Origin: Paludibacteraceae bacterium
GTDB lineage: Bacteria > Bacteroidota > Bacteroidia > Bacteroidales > Paludibacteraceae
DNA: 64,000 nucleotides
Assembly (NCBI GenBank): GCA_905233375.1
Contig: CAJOEJ010000002.1
Coordinates: 70,704 to 134,703, forward strand
Direction: 5' to 3'
Below are positions 1 to 9,628 of the stretch, in pieces (the stretch's first letter is position 1; every line of letters begins with the position of its first letter). Below the pieces are notes generated by a model, which saw nothing but the letters and a program-made list of their open reading frames with translations, did no database searches and was not told the DNA's origin. The translations under genes and the position numbers were made by a program.

Positions 1-644
1 TTGACCTGCTGCGTGCCTTGGATGCCATTGACCATGCGGATTTCCGTATCCGGATAAGCAGCTGCGAGCCCAATCTGCTGAGCGACGAGATCATTGATTT
101 CGTGGCGCAGAGCCGGCATTTCGCACCGCATTTCCATATCCCCTTACAATCAGGCAGCAACACGGTGCTCCAGATCATGGGTCGGCGTTATACGCGTGAA
201 CTGTTTGCCGAACGCGTGGCGCATATCAAATCCGTTATGCCGCATGCCTTCATCGGCGTCGATTGCATGGTGGGCGTACGCGGCGAGACGGCAGAGTGCT
301 GGGCGGAATATGTCGAGTTCATCGAGGCGTTGCCGGTATCGCAACTGCACGTCTTCACTTACTCGGAGCGCGCCAACACCCGCATGCTGACGATGGATCT
401 GGAGGTGATTCCCCAGCGTGAACGCGAACGTCGCAGCCGGCAGCTGCACGCCATCTCCGCCCGCAAGACGGAGCAATTCTACCGCGAGCACGAGGGGTAT
501 CGCGCCGTCGTCCTGTGGGAAGGCAGCCAGAAACAGAAAGAGGACGTAGAACGCATTATGTACGGTTTCACCGAGAATTATATCAAAGTCTCCTGCCCCT
601 ACGACAAGACCAAGATCAACACCTTCGAGACCGTTATCCTTTGA
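1..644 (+). CDS. mtaB: tRNA methylthiotransferase, MtaB type (5' partial)
   Basis: C-terminal about 210 residues of a radical-SAM methylthiotransferase; the frame is open to the window edge, so the gene begins upstream. The motif HIPLQSGSNTVLQIMGRRYT is the conserved radical-SAM-domain segment of MiaB/MtaB/RimO, and MGRRYT favours MtaB (2-methylthio-t6A37 of tRNA) over MiaB. After the GVDCMVGVRGET and LHVFTYSERANT segments comes a short TRAM-like tail. The [4Fe-4S]-binding CxxxCxxC and the N-terminal domain lie outside the window. The family acts in the cytoplasm on ANN-decoding tRNAs. The 3' end overlaps the convergent neighbour by 11 bp. Family assignment is firm; MtaB versus a close paralogue is less certain. 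Confidence 0.85.
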   Translation, partial: DLLRALDAIDHADFRIRISSCEPNLLSDEIIDFVAQSRHFAPHFHIPLQSGSNTVLQIMGRRYTRELFAERVAHIKSVMPHAFIGVDCMVGVRGETAECWAEYVEFIEALPVSQLHVFTYSERANTRMLTMDLEVIPQRERERRSRQLHAISARKTEQFYREHEGYRAVVLWEGSQKQKEDVERIMYGFTENYIKVSCPYDKTKINTFETVIL

Positions 645-1461
645 CGAGTTTATACACCGGAATGATCTCCAGCAACTGCGCAATCGATTCATAGAGCCGG
701 TCCATCATGTCCGGCAGTATCTTCAATCCGCTCACCGATGCCAGAATATACGGATACGCCTGCGTCAGACGCAGCCGATGGATGCTGTTATGGGGCGCCT
801 GCTCCAGTTGCACGAGGGCACCGAGCGGGGCGGATATATTCTTGTAGCAGGGTGTCTTCCCCGACCAAGGCGTTCCATAGACACGCACGGAGCCGTCTTC
901 AAGCAACCGCACGGCAGGATTATCGTCGTTCATCAATTCGGTATCGTCAAACGCCTGCAACCATTGTCTGGAATGCGTGCTCTTGCCCGTTCCCGAATGT
1001 CCGAGGAACATATACGCCTTCCCCTGCCGCATGGTGACGGAGGAATGGAAGAGCAAGGTCTTCACCCCCGTTGTACGGAAAGCAAAAACGAGCATCGCCG
1101 CATTGTCGATGGCAAAGCGGACATAGGCATCGTGCATGGTCAGATGCACCTCGGACCAGTCGGCGCTGCAACGCATCGTGCTCACCACCTCCCCTTCCCG
1201 GGAGACAGAGATGCGGAACAACCATTCCCCATCCTTCTGATACATTTCGATACGCGGCATATCGTCGTCCGACCTGTCGGTATAGACATGCGTCCAGCCA
1301 TCCGACGACTGCAACGAATTGCCTTCGACATGAATTATCAACACGTGACTTGCGTCGGTTTTATCGGTTTTAAAAGGTGCATAATTTGACAATTGAGCCA
1401 GTTGCTGCTCTGTACAATCGATACCGAACAAATGGCCGGCGACAAGGAAAGAAGTTATCAT
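634..1461 (-). CDS. P-loop protein related to HPr kinase C-terminal domain
   Basis: A 275-aa cytoplasmic protein with a clear Walker A motif FLGHSGTGKST near residues 152-162 and a downstream MNDDNPAV segment resembling the HPr kinase/phosphorylase and PEP-carboxykinase-like fold. The N-terminal half (residues 1-130) has no recognisable domain. In Bacteroidota such proteins occur as orphan kinases or next to PqqD-like peptide-modification genes; none of those partners is visible here, nor an HPr gene. Start ATG at 1461 sits just before a tract of 8-bp repeats. The stop lies inside the 3' end of the mtaB-like gene. The substrate is unknown; nucleotide binding is the only role I would assert. 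Confidence 0.6.
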   Translation of the reverse strand: MITSFLVAGHLFGIDCTEQQLAQLSNYAPFKTDKTDASHVLIIHVEGNSLQSSDGWTHVYTDRSDDDMPRIEMYQKDGEWLFRISVSREGEVVSTMRCSADWSEVHLTMHDAYVRFAIDNAAMLVFAFRTTGVKTLLFHSSVTMRQGKAYMFLGHSGTGKSTHSRQWLQAFDDTELMNDDNPAVRLLEDGSVRVYGTPWSGKTPCYKNISAPLGALVQLEQAPHNSIHRLRLTQAYPYILASVSGLKILPDMMDRLYESIAQLLEIIPVYKLVKG

Positions 1462-1471
1462 AGGGGGTATA

Positions 1472-1512
1472 TTGTTAAGCTGTTAAATGGTTAAAACTGT
1501 TAAGCTGTTAAA
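1472..1512. repeat. Degenerate 8-bp tandem repeat tract (GTTAA core)
   Basis: GTTAA recurs at 1474, 1482, 1490, 1499 and 1507, a spacing of 8, 8, 9 and 8. The tract fills the gap between the HPr-kinase-like gene and addB and includes the addB stop region. Confidence 0.75.
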
Positions 1513-4276
1513 GGGTTCTTCCGCAAAGCTCTCTGAAGGGACAGGAGTCCGAACAACGGTCGGGTGCGCATCGCGGGAAGTCGGTCGTTGTGAGCACTTC
1601 ATGCATCTTATGCTGCAACGCGCTGTAGAACCGGTCTTTGATCTGCGCATAGTCCGTTACCGTCTGTTTGTCCACATCAATCGTGGTCTCTATCTCCGTC
1701 AGTTTCTTGCGGCAGAAGAAGAGATTCGGTTCAATGGGTAGTCCGAGCCGGTCGTTATGGAGCACGGCGTGACTATAGACAAGCGTCTGGCGCACATAGC
1801 CTTTCTGCTCGTCCTCCATTAGATCCTCCCAGGAGGAAGACATCTTCTTCTCGTGCGTAGTATCGCTGTAGTTGCCTGATTTATAATCGACTACCCGCAG
1901 ACGCTCGTGCCCTTCGAGACCATATATATCCAAGCGGTCTATCTTTCCGCCGCTCAATACCTCGCCCACTCCGTCTATGGTCACGGGGAAGACGGAGTCA
2001 TACTCCAGCCAATAGATCTGCAATCCCACTTCTGCATCACGCCGGTCGCGCTCGAGTATGTTACGCACGTATCCCTTGATGATCACATTCTCCGCGGAGT
2101 GGAAAAGCGGTATGTACACCTCCGCTCCAGCCTCTTCGTTCATCTTCCGGTACGCATAATCGAGCGCTTCCTGAAGACGATTCTCGTCCGTTCTGATTGC
2201 TTCGATTTCATCGGGAGTAACCCGCACGGCTTTCTTGTTGTCGCAATGGAGGAAGGTCTTGTACAGGTACTCCATCGAGAGATGGACGAAGGAACCGAGC
2301 GTATTGGGCGCAAACAGCACCTGCTCGTCCTCCACCCGCCAGAGACCCAGAACATATTGCAGATAGAACGACCTGCGGCATGAGACAAAGGTATTGATTG
2401 CACTGGGCGAGAGACGGAAACGCTTTCCGTTTGCGCGCAACAATCGTCCCTTTTCATCGGTATGCAGCGTGGATACGAGCGACACTACCGGCATGTCGTC
2501 ATCCGCCATAGCGCTCAGGACACTATGCTCCGCCAGACGCCGTTTTTCCACGATGAACTCGGGCGAAACGAGTATCTGCATGATGAAGCGCGACATGCCT
2601 TTTCCGCCTTCCGAAGTCTCGGCACTCGCAAAGAGCAAGGTCGAATGACCGGCACGGCTGAGCAGGCGGAAGAAATTATACGCATAGACCGTTGCCCGCT
2701 CGTCCGAAGTCTGCATATGATACACCTTTCTGAGGTAGAACGGAATGAAACTGGCATCGGTCTGTTTCTGCGGCAGGACGCCTTCTTCTACATTGAGTAT
2801 CAGCAGTTTGTCAAAATCCAGCAGACGTGTCTCCAGCACACCCATTACCTGCACATCCGTCACGGGTTCGCCGTGGAAAGGCATGGTCACGCTCTCCATC
2901 ATGCGACGCATGAGCAACCGCAGCAGTTTGTGGGTGAACGGCACCTCCCCCAGCCCGTTGGTGACGAGCAGGCGCAACTGGTTCGCTATCTTGCGTACCT
3001 GGTACTCGGATTCGAGAATGAGCAGTTCCTGCCAGGAAGAGGAGGATTCATTGGTGATTGGTGATTGGTCCAGCACCTCTGCCACCAAATCATCGATGAA
3101 AGCGGGTGAAACGATTTCGTCCGCGATACCTTTCTGCTTGTCCGACAGCCACGCGAGCACGCGGGCATACACAGAGGTGTTACGCAGCGGAAAACCTTTG
3201 GTTATATTGACCGGTTCCACCTGCTCACTTCCGGGTAACTGCAGTGCCGGCAGGGTGTAGATGACCGGTTCCAGCATCGTCTCGTCGCATATGACGACAC
3301 CGACCCGCTGCCCTTTTGCCGTGTAATTCTCTTTCAACCAGTCGTGTACATAATGCGCCTGCGCTTCGCGGGAGACACACGAGATGACGGTGACCGGTCT
3401 GGGCGAGGCGGGACAGATGACGGATGCAGGATGACTACCGTTGTCGCCTAACAGTTCCGCATTCTTCCGGGCAAAGGAGAAGGCTTTCGTATTGGTCTTG
3501 AAATCAGGCACGTAGTCCCAGTAGAAACAGGTCTTTGTGCTTTGTTTGAGCCGTTGCATCAATTCTCTCTCGACCGGCAGCAGATAGTTGAATCCGACAA
3601 ACACATAAGTCCGTCCGGCTATCTTGTCCTGCACGCTCTGCTCATCCCATCGTTCAATGAGCGCCCGTTGGCGCATACCGGCATATCCTTTCTGCTCCGC
3701 CTGCATCTCGTTGTTGAGCGCCTGATAGAGGCGGTCCATCATATGCCACAACTGGGCATACTGGTGGCGTACACTCCCTTCTTTGGCTTGCGTCCGGGCG
3801 CCGTTGGACAGCAGCGAACGCAAACGCTCCTCCACCTCCTGGTCCAATTGCCACTCCCCGAGCTCGTGGGCGGCGATGGTGTTGTCAAAGAAATTCGGCA
3901 CCTGCTCTGCAGGCATCGAGGCGTCAATGTTGGTAAAATCCGCCAGTAACTGCCGTCCCCAGCCGTAGAACACATCCAGAGACATCGGAGACTCTCCTTC
4001 ATACAACCGCACGTAATGACGATACAGGCGCACGATGGTAAACAACTCATCCTCCGCATACAAGGGGCTGAGTTCGTCCTGCAACTGCGGCAAGGTCTGT
4101 ACATGCGGCGCCCAAACGGCTTTCGCTTTCCGTTCCTGCTGCAAGTGCAACAACGCCTCCCGCAGTTCCAATCCTGCGCGGTGAGAAGGCAACACCAAGG
4201 TTGTCTGATTCAATTGTTCCCACGGAATGACCCGGATGATCTCCCGTGCCGTCTGTTCCAAAAAACTATCTTTCAT
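1508..4276 (-). CDS. addB: AddB-like helicase/nuclease subunit
   Basis: A 922-aa PD-(D/E)XK exonuclease subunit, partner of the AddA-like protein encoded just upstream (4-bp ATGA overlap at 4273-4276). Together such proteins resect double-strand ends for RecA loading. The C-terminal nuclease shows GSFVHLSMEYLY and the catalytic VVDYKSG near residue 797. Four cysteines expected for the AddB iron-sulphur staple are present: one in FVSCRRSFYLQ (about residue 633) and three in CAPDRCSDSCPFRELC at the very C-terminus. The N-terminal helicase-like region lacks a clean Walker A, as is usual for AddB. A 20-bp stretch of 7-bp repeats at 3050-3069 is translated within the protein as part of QSPITNE, an unusual insertion. 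Confidence 0.85.
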   Translation of the reverse strand: MKDSFLEQTAREIIRVIPWEQLNQTTLVLPSHRAGLELREALLHLQQERKAKAVWAPHVQTLPQLQDELSPLYAEDELFTIVRLYRHYVRLYEGESPMSLDVFYGWGRQLLADFTNIDASMPAEQVPNFFDNTIAAHELGEWQLDQEVEERLRSLLSNGARTQAKEGSVRHQYAQLWHMMDRLYQALNNEMQAEQKGYAGMRQRALIERWDEQSVQDKIAGRTYVFVGFNYLLPVERELMQRLKQSTKTCFYWDYVPDFKTNTKAFSFARKNAELLGDNGSHPASVICPASPRPVTVISCVSREAQAHYVHDWLKENYTAKGQRVGVVICDETMLEPVIYTLPALQLPGSEQVEPVNITKGFPLRNTSVYARVLAWLSDKQKGIADEIVSPAFIDDLVAEVLDQSPITNESSSSWQELLILESEYQVRKIANQLRLLVTNGLGEVPFTHKLLRLLMRRMMESVTMPFHGEPVTDVQVMGVLETRLLDFDKLLILNVEEGVLPQKQTDASFIPFYLRKVYHMQTSDERATVYAYNFFRLLSRAGHSTLLFASAETSEGGKGMSRFIMQILVSPEFIVEKRRLAEHSVLSAMADDDMPVVSLVSTLHTDEKGRLLRANGKRFRLSPSAINTFVSCRRSFYLQYVLGLWRVEDEQVLFAPNTLGSFVHLSMEYLYKTFLHCDNKKAVRVTPDEIEAIRTDENRLQEALDYAYRKMNEEAGAEVYIPLFHSAENVIIKGYVRNILERDRRDAEVGLQIYWLEYDSVFPVTIDGVGEVLSGGKIDRLDIYGLEGHERLRVVDYKSGNYSDTTHEKKMSSSWEDLMEDEQKGYVRQTLVYSHAVLHNDRLGLPIEPNLFFCRKKLTEIETTIDVDKQTVTDYAQIKDRFYSALQHKMHEVLTTTDFPRCAPDRCSDSCPFRELCGRTL
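3050..3069. repeat. 7-bp repeats (ATTGGTG) inside the addB coding sequence
   Basis: Almost three exact ATTGGTG units. The same unit recurs at 36326-36356, upstream of murB. It lies in frame in addB, in a segment next to a serine run that looks like a linker. Confidence 0.7.
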
Positions 4277-7200
4277 ACTTCTTTCACTTCTTCCAATTTA
4301 CCTTCGCGTGCGTACCAAAGATACCCGCGTACGGGTGCATAGCCCATCCTGCGCAACGCCTGCATGTAGGCTCCTACCTGCTTGTGATAAGACGCTTCGC
4401 GTTTGCCGAACTTATAATCGAGCACGATGGCTTCGTTCGTCTCCGGATTGATCATCACACGGTCTGGACGCACCTCTCTGGAGTCGATATAGATGGCTTG
4501 TTCCAGTTTCAACTGCCACGGAGAGGTGAACCAGTCCCTCATCTGCTCATTGCCTTCCCATGCCGATGAAATCAGGCTTTTTAACTGTTCACGCTGTGCG
4601 GCATCGCGTATCTCCCCCCTGCTCTCAAACTCATCCAGCACATGATCCAACTCGTCCGCTTTATGCAACGAAGCGAAGATCTCGTGGCAGAGGGTACCCT
4701 CTTCCATGCGCGCCACACGGCGGTATGCTTCATCTCCGTAATCGGTATAGAGCGCTCCTTCCTGGGACTGGATGAAACGCACCTGGTCACTATTCGCCCA
4801 CAGCTCCGCATAGGACGCCGGCATGCCCGCAAACGAGAAAGGCGCATCGTCTTTCCGCTGCACGGCACGCGGGGCAAGTATAAGCGGCGTACCCGCCTCG
4901 TACTCGGCATAGGGCGCGTCATCCGTGGTCACCGGCAGATTCTCCTGCAGCACCGTTTCGGTCAGCTTGCAGTAGTCGAGCACGTACTTGCCCACATGGT
5001 TGCATGCCCCCAATGTTCCGTCGGATTTAACGGAGAAATCCGCGGATATATACAGGTTGTCCTCCGCCCTCGTCAGCGCGACATAGAGCATATTGAGGTT
5101 ATCGACCCGCATGTTCCGGTGCTCCTCCTTATAGGCGTACTCATATGCGGAATTCGCCATCTCCGCTCCGTCGGGAACCGGCACCACATCGTCCCCTCCC
5201 ACGGATTCATCGACCGTACACCATATTTTCCCGGGATGTTTTCCTGCCTCTTTGGTCCAGTTGCAGAAGGGCACGAACAAGGTCTGAGCCTGCAGTCCCT
5301 TGCTGGCATGGATGGTCAGAATACGTATCGCATCGGAGGAGGGAGCCGGAATAGACTTGGCATGCAGCGTATCCGTCCAATACACCAGAAAATCGTTGAT
5401 AGTACTGCCGTAGGAGCTGACATACGCCCTTGTACGATCCAGCAGATTGTTGATATACGCCGTTTCGGAACCGGTATATTGCCCGGTTTCATCGGCAATA
5501 AGCAGCCGGATCAGTTCACAAACCGCCTCAAACAGCGGTGTCTTTTGGGTCAGGCGCCGGTGAATACGTTCTGCTACGTCCGTTATCCCCGTCCGTTGCT
5601 CTATAAACGCCCGCGCTACGTCGTCATCATTCGCCAGCACCCGTAATCCGGCTATCACCGTGCGCACGTCGCCCGATGCCTCCAGCAGGAAACTATCCGC
5701 CGATACGACAGGCGTGTTGACCAGATGGGGATAGCGCACCACCTGCTCCTCCCGCAAACGGGCGTGCATGTCGGTGATAAGCATTGCATCTTTCTTGTCC
5801 CGCACCAGAACCATCATGTCCGATGCCTGTGCGCCCTGCGCCAGAAGTGACTCCATCGTCTCAAACATATCCAGCGTCATGACCTGCCTGATGCCTTTGG
5901 GGAACGCACGAAAACGCACGTATCCACCGGGTTTGTCGTCGCGGACAAAGAGTTTGATTTTCTCCGGTGCGTAGGACTCGCCGTAGATACGCGCCACGGA
6001 CTCGTCTTCCCCATCCTCCTTCCAGGCATAATGCTCGACAATATGTTGGAACAGCGACAGGTTGAACTCCACCACTCTCTCACTGCTCCGGAAATTGCGT
6101 GTAAGGGAAGTAAACAGATTGTTTATCCGTTGCCCGTTTGCGGCAATCTCTTCGTTCTCCAAATTCTCCATGATATGCCAGTCGCCGTTCCGCCATCTAT
6201 AGATGGACTGCTTGATATCCCCCACAATGAGCAGGGTGTGCCCCGCTCCCGCCAGCACATCCAGCAGCAGCTTGCGGATGACATTCCACTGCATGCGGCT
6301 TGTGTCCTGGAACTCGTCCATGAGCACATGGCGGTAACGGATACCGGTTTTCTCCAGGATGAAATCCGCATCGCCCTCACTGAGCGCGCGGCTCAGTTTG
6401 CTTGCCGTGTGCGCCAGTAAAGCACAATTGGCTTCCCGCAGATTACGGTTGATAAGCGCCTGCAGCGATGCCATTAGTTCCATATCGCGGCTGAAACGGA
6501 TGGTCAGCTGGAGCGTGTTGTAATAGCGTGCCAGGCGCTCCGCCTGAGCGGTAGCTTTGAGCATCTCCGGTGCGTTGCACGAACGCTCGCTGATTCCACG
6601 GAAACGATCCGCCGACGGCATCTTGTGCGGTTCCTCCACACTTCTGCACAATCGTTCGTACGCGTTGCGCGTGAACTTATTGTATTTAGCGGTATTAAAT
6701 CCCGCCAACATGGTTCGTAGCGCCTTCACATCGGCGTTCTGCGCCCACAGGGTTTCCACCGCGGCACGACGTGCCTGGATCGAGGGGGCGTCAAACAGTA
6801 TCTTCCCCTCCGCATCCAGCATTTGTACCGATTCGTTGTACAACTCTTTCGCGAGCCCGCACAAACTCTCGCGCACGTCCCACTGGGTCTCCTCGTCCAG
6901 CTTGAGCCGCATATAATCCTCGATGATAGCACGGTCGGACGCCTGCATATCAGTCGTGAGCAGCTGATCCACCGCGTGACGAATGACATGGTCAATGTCC
7001 AGTTCCGTACTCAGCCCCGCATTCTCCTGCAACACACTTGCCAAGCCGCCCAGCAATGTTTGCAGGAACGAGTCGATCGTCTGTACCTGCACGTTGTCAT
7101 AGTCCAGCAACATTCTGCGGAAACAGTCTCCCGCCCGACGGCTCAGTTCCTCATCGCTCAAACCGCTGTCACGCAGCATGAACTGCCTTGCGCGCGAAAG

Positions 7201-7428
7201 GAACGCACGTTCACCGCCGAGGGACAAACCATACAGGTAGCCCAGGATACGCTCGCTCATCTCGGCGGTCGCTTTGTTGGTGAACGTGATTGCGAGAATG
7301 GACCGATAATCCTCTCCCGACAGCAATAATCCCACATAATACGCCGCCAATGTGTACGTTTTACCGGTTCCCGCAGACGCCCGGCAAACCGTCATCGGGC
7401 GCTGGATATTCAGTAGCGTTGATGCCAT
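4273..7428 (-). CDS. addA: AddA/UvrD-like helicase-nuclease
   Basis: A UvrD/RecB-superfamily 3'-5' helicase with C-terminal nuclease, about 1051 aa. Visible motifs in order: Walker A ASAGTGKTYT (residues 17-26), Ia ITFTNKATAEM, II DEFQDTSRMQW (about 370), III VGDIKQSIYRWR, IV RNFRSS, V ILTIHASKGLQ, VI YVALTRAEDNLYI, then nuclease residues in IVLDYKFGK (about 1003). I start it at ATG 7428: the frame stays open 37 codons further but that stretch contains the promoter (7456-7486), so it cannot be in the transcript. First gene of the addA-addB unit, divergent from the glycan operon. Confidence 0.88.
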   Translation of the reverse strand: MASTLLNIQRPMTVCRASAGTGKTYTLAAYYVGLLLSGEDYRSILAITFTNKATAEMSERILGYLYGLSLGGERAFLSRARQFMLRDSGLSDEELSRRAGDCFRRMLLDYDNVQVQTIDSFLQTLLGGLASVLQENAGLSTELDIDHVIRHAVDQLLTTDMQASDRAIIEDYMRLKLDEETQWDVRESLCGLAKELYNESVQMLDAEGKILFDAPSIQARRAAVETLWAQNADVKALRTMLAGFNTAKYNKFTRNAYERLCRSVEEPHKMPSADRFRGISERSCNAPEMLKATAQAERLARYYNTLQLTIRFSRDMELMASLQALINRNLREANCALLAHTASKLSRALSEGDADFILEKTGIRYRHVLMDEFQDTSRMQWNVIRKLLLDVLAGAGHTLLIVGDIKQSIYRWRNGDWHIMENLENEEIAANGQRINNLFTSLTRNFRSSERVVEFNLSLFQHIVEHYAWKEDGEDESVARIYGESYAPEKIKLFVRDDKPGGYVRFRAFPKGIRQVMTLDMFETMESLLAQGAQASDMMVLVRDKKDAMLITDMHARLREEQVVRYPHLVNTPVVSADSFLLEASGDVRTVIAGLRVLANDDDVARAFIEQRTGITDVAERIHRRLTQKTPLFEAVCELIRLLIADETGQYTGSETAYINNLLDRTRAYVSSYGSTINDFLVYWTDTLHAKSIPAPSSDAIRILTIHASKGLQAQTLFVPFCNWTKEAGKHPGKIWCTVDESVGGDDVVPVPDGAEMANSAYEYAYKEEHRNMRVDNLNMLYVALTRAEDNLYISADFSVKSDGTLGACNHVGKYVLDYCKLTETVLQENLPVTTDDAPYAEYEAGTPLILAPRAVQRKDDAPFSFAGMPASYAELWANSDQVRFIQSQEGALYTDYGDEAYRRVARMEEGTLCHEIFASLHKADELDHVLDEFESRGEIRDAAQREQLKSLISSAWEGNEQMRDWFTSPWQLKLEQAIYIDSREVRPDRVMINPETNEAIVLDYKFGKREASYHKQVGAYMQALRRMGYAPVRGYLWYAREGKLEEVKEV

Positions 7429-7455
7429 AACAGATAATTGAATTTTAATTGGGTG

Positions 7456-7486
7456 CAAAGGTACAACTTTTTTTTGAAATATGCAA
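7456..7486 (-). promoter_or_regulatory. Promoter of addAB
   Basis: On the minus strand TACCTTTG (7463-7456) lies exactly 20 nt after TTG (7486-7484), which is followed by CATATTTC. Matches the Bacteroidota -33/-7 consensus. Confidence 0.8.
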
Positions 7487-7533
7487 GAAAATCGACAAAA
7501 ATTCACTTTTTTGTTAAATTTAATGGCATATGC

Positions 7534-7564
7534 TTGCATATGTCATTTTTTTTTCGTACTTTTG
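7534..7564 (+). promoter_or_regulatory. Promoter of the glycan operon
   Basis: TTG at 7534-7536, followed by CATATGTC, then 20 nt in total to TACTTTTG at 7557-7564. It drives the gene at 7607, giving a leader of roughly 35 nt. Confidence 0.8.
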
Positions 7565-7606
7565 CAGGCTTTTTTGCAAATTTGAAATATTAAACACAAA
7601 ACACAT

Positions 7607-8362
7607 ATGATTAATGTAGGAATTATTGGATGCGGTTTCGTGGGAGGAGCCCTAAAAAACTGGTTGGAGCACAACAACCCAGAGTGCAAACTTTTCATCA
7701 GCGACCCGTACAAGGGTTACAATGACGACTTGAGCAACATTGACATCGCTTTCCTTCAGATTCATGTACCGACCGAGGAAGACGGCACGCAGGATCTGAC
7801 CTTGATGAAGGAACTGATCAGCAAACTGCCGGACGTGCCGGTATTCGTTCGTACGACCATTCTGCCGGGCACCAGCGAGTTGCTGTCACGCGAGACAGGA
7901 CACACGGTCTGCTACATGCCGGAGTTCCTGACCGAGCGCACGTTCATTGAGGATTTTAACAAGCAGACGATGGTCTTCACCGGAGCGCAGGAGCTGCTGA
8001 CCCGGATTTTTGTGGGTAAGAAATTCACCGTCATGAGTCCCTTAGAGGCAGAGTTGACCAAGTACATGCACAATGTATTCGGTGCATACAAAGTAACGTA
8101 TTTCAACGCTTGCCGCGAGTATTGCGAGAAGATGGGAGCCGACTGGCGCAAGGTACACACGGGCATTCTGCTGTCGGGTTACATCAACGACACGCACACG
8201 TACGTTCCGGGACCAGATGGCAAGTTCGGATACGGCGGCAAATGTTTCCCGAAAGATGTGAACGCGTTTGCCGAGATGACCAAAGGGACGCCTCTCGGAA
8301 TCCTGTTGGAACATCTGCACGAACTCAACGTCCACTTCCGGGGAGTGGAGGAACACATTTAA
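7607..8362 (+). CDS. Short two-domain UDP-sugar dehydrogenase-like protein
   Basis: 251 aa, related to UDP-glucose/GDP-mannose dehydrogenases. Rossmann motif GIIGCGFVGG at residues 5-14, PEFLTE at 105-110, and the catalytic-cysteine loop YGGKCFPKD with Cys213. The usual C-terminal UDP-sugar-binding domain (about 150 residues) is absent: the protein stops shortly after the active-site helix. It is directly followed by a full-length homologue, so it may be a partner, a regulator or a dehydrogenase with altered substrate. First gene of the surface-glycan operon, with its own promoter. The start ATG at 7607 is unambiguous. Enzymatic activity is uncertain because family members normally need the third domain. 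Confidence 0.75.
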   Translation: MINVGIIGCGFVGGALKNWLEHNNPECKLFISDPYKGYNDDLSNIDIAFLQIHVPTEEDGTQDLTLMKELISKLPDVPVFVRTTILPGTSELLSRETGHTVCYMPEFLTERTFIEDFNKQTMVFTGAQELLTRIFVGKKFTVMSPLEAELTKYMHNVFGAYKVTYFNACREYCEKMGADWRKVHTGILLSGYINDTHTYVPGPDGKFGYGGKCFPKDVNAFAEMTKGTPLGILLEHLHELNVHFRGVEEHI

Positions 8363-8375
8363 AAGTTGAAAGTTT

Positions 8376-9614
8376 ATGCGCATTGCAGTAGCAGGAACGG
8401 GGTATGTAGGTTTGAGCATCGCTACCCTGCTCGCCCAGCATCATGATGTGACCGCGGTGGATATCGTGCCGGAAAAGGTCGATATGATCAACCGCCGCCA
8501 GTCAACTATTCAGGATGAGTATATCGAAAAATACTTCGCCGAAAAGGAGCTTCATCTCGTAGCGACCCTGGATGCCGAATCGGCGTACAAAGACGCAGAC
8601 TATGTTGTCATTGCCGCGCCGACAAACTACGACCCGCATCGCAATTATTTCGATACGAGTGCCGTAGAGAATGTGATAGAGACCGTCTTGCGCGTTAATC
8701 CGGACGCGTTCATGGTCATTAAATCGACTATTCCCGTGGGATACACAGTGTCGGTACGGGAGAAGTATCATTGCGACAACATCCTTTTCTCGCCGGAGTT
8801 CCTTCGGGAAAGCAAAGCGCTATACGACAACCTCTACCCGAGTCGTATCATCGTAGGTACCGTCTTGGACGACGAGCGTCTGGTCAAAGCCGCCGAATGT
8901 TTTGCCGCCTTGCTCCAGGAAGGGGCGATCAAGGAGCAGATAGAGGTGCGTATCATGGGTCTGACCGAAGGGGAGGCAGTCAAACTGTTTGCCAACACCT
9001 ATCTGGCGCTGCGTGTCAGTTACTTCAACGAGCTGGACACCTACGCCGAGATGAAAGGACTCGACACCCGCGCCATCATCGACGGTGTGTGCCTCGACCC
9101 GCGTATCGGTACGCACTATAACAATCCCTCCTTCGGATACGGCGGATACTGCCTGCCCAAGGACACCAAGCAGCTCCTCGCCAATTACGCGGACGTGCCG
9201 GAGAACCTGATCGGCGCCATCGTGGAGAGCAACCGTACCCGCAAGGATTTTATAGCCGACCGGGTGCTGTCCATGGCGGGCTATTACGACTACTATCACT
9301 GCGGCGACTACGATGCCTCCCAGGAGCATCATTGCGTCATCGGCGTGTATCGTCTGACGATGAAATCGAATAGCGACAATTTCCGTCAGTCTTCCATCCA
9401 AGGCATCATGAAACGCGTCAAAGCCAAAGGTGCGACGGTGATCATCTACGAGCCGACACTGGAGAATGGTTCCACGTTCTTCGGCAGCGAAGTGGTTAAC
9501 GACCTGGAGCAATTCAAGCTTCGCAGTCACGCCATCATCGCCAACCGCTATGACGCGTGTCTGGATGACGTGAAGGAGAAGGTATATACCCGCGACATAT
9601 TTCGTCGCGATTAG
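8376..9614 (+). CDS. ugd: UDP-glucose 6-dehydrogenase
   Basis: 412-aa full-length nucleotide-sugar dehydrogenase converting UDP-glucose to UDP-glucuronate with two NAD+ (family knowledge). Visible: Rossmann [11 protein letters not shown] (4-14), KSTIPVG (116-122), FSPEFLRE (138-145), [21 protein letters not shown] with the conserved Lys203 and Asn207, and catalytic loop YGGYCLPKD with Cys259. The C-terminal UDP-binding domain is present, ending near [10 protein letters not shown]. It starts 13 bp after the short homologue and supplies a precursor for the glycan made by this operon. Close to the short, organism-typical Ugd subgroup rather than WecC. Confidence 0.9.
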   Translation: MRIAVAGTGYVGLSIATLLAQHHDVTAVDIVPEKVDMINRRQSTIQDEYIEKYFAEKELHLVATLDAESAYKDADYVVIAAPTNYDPHRNYFDTSAVENVIETVLRVNPDAFMVIKSTIPVGYTVSVREKYHCDNILFSPEFLRESKALYDNLYPSRIIVGTVLDDERLVKAAECFAALLQEGAIKEQIEVRIMGLTEGEAVKLFANTYLALRVSYFNELDTYAEMKGLDTRAIIDGVCLDPRIGTHYNNPSFGYGGYCLPKDTKQLLANYADVPENLIGAIVESNRTRKDFIADRVLSMAGYYDYYHCGDYDASQEHHCVIGVYRLTMKSNSDNFRQSSIQGIMKRVKAKGATVIIYEPTLENGSTFFGSEVVNDLEQFKLRSHAIIANRYDACLDDVKEKVYTRDIFRRD

Positions 9615-9628
9615 TTGATAGTTGAAAG
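9612..9628. repeat. 7-bp repeats (GTTGATA / GTTGAAA) at the ugd-flippase junction
   Basis: Two heptamers, 9614-9620 and 9621-9627, span the ugd stop and the next start. The last one supplies the TTG used as initiation codon at 9622. Confidence 0.6.
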
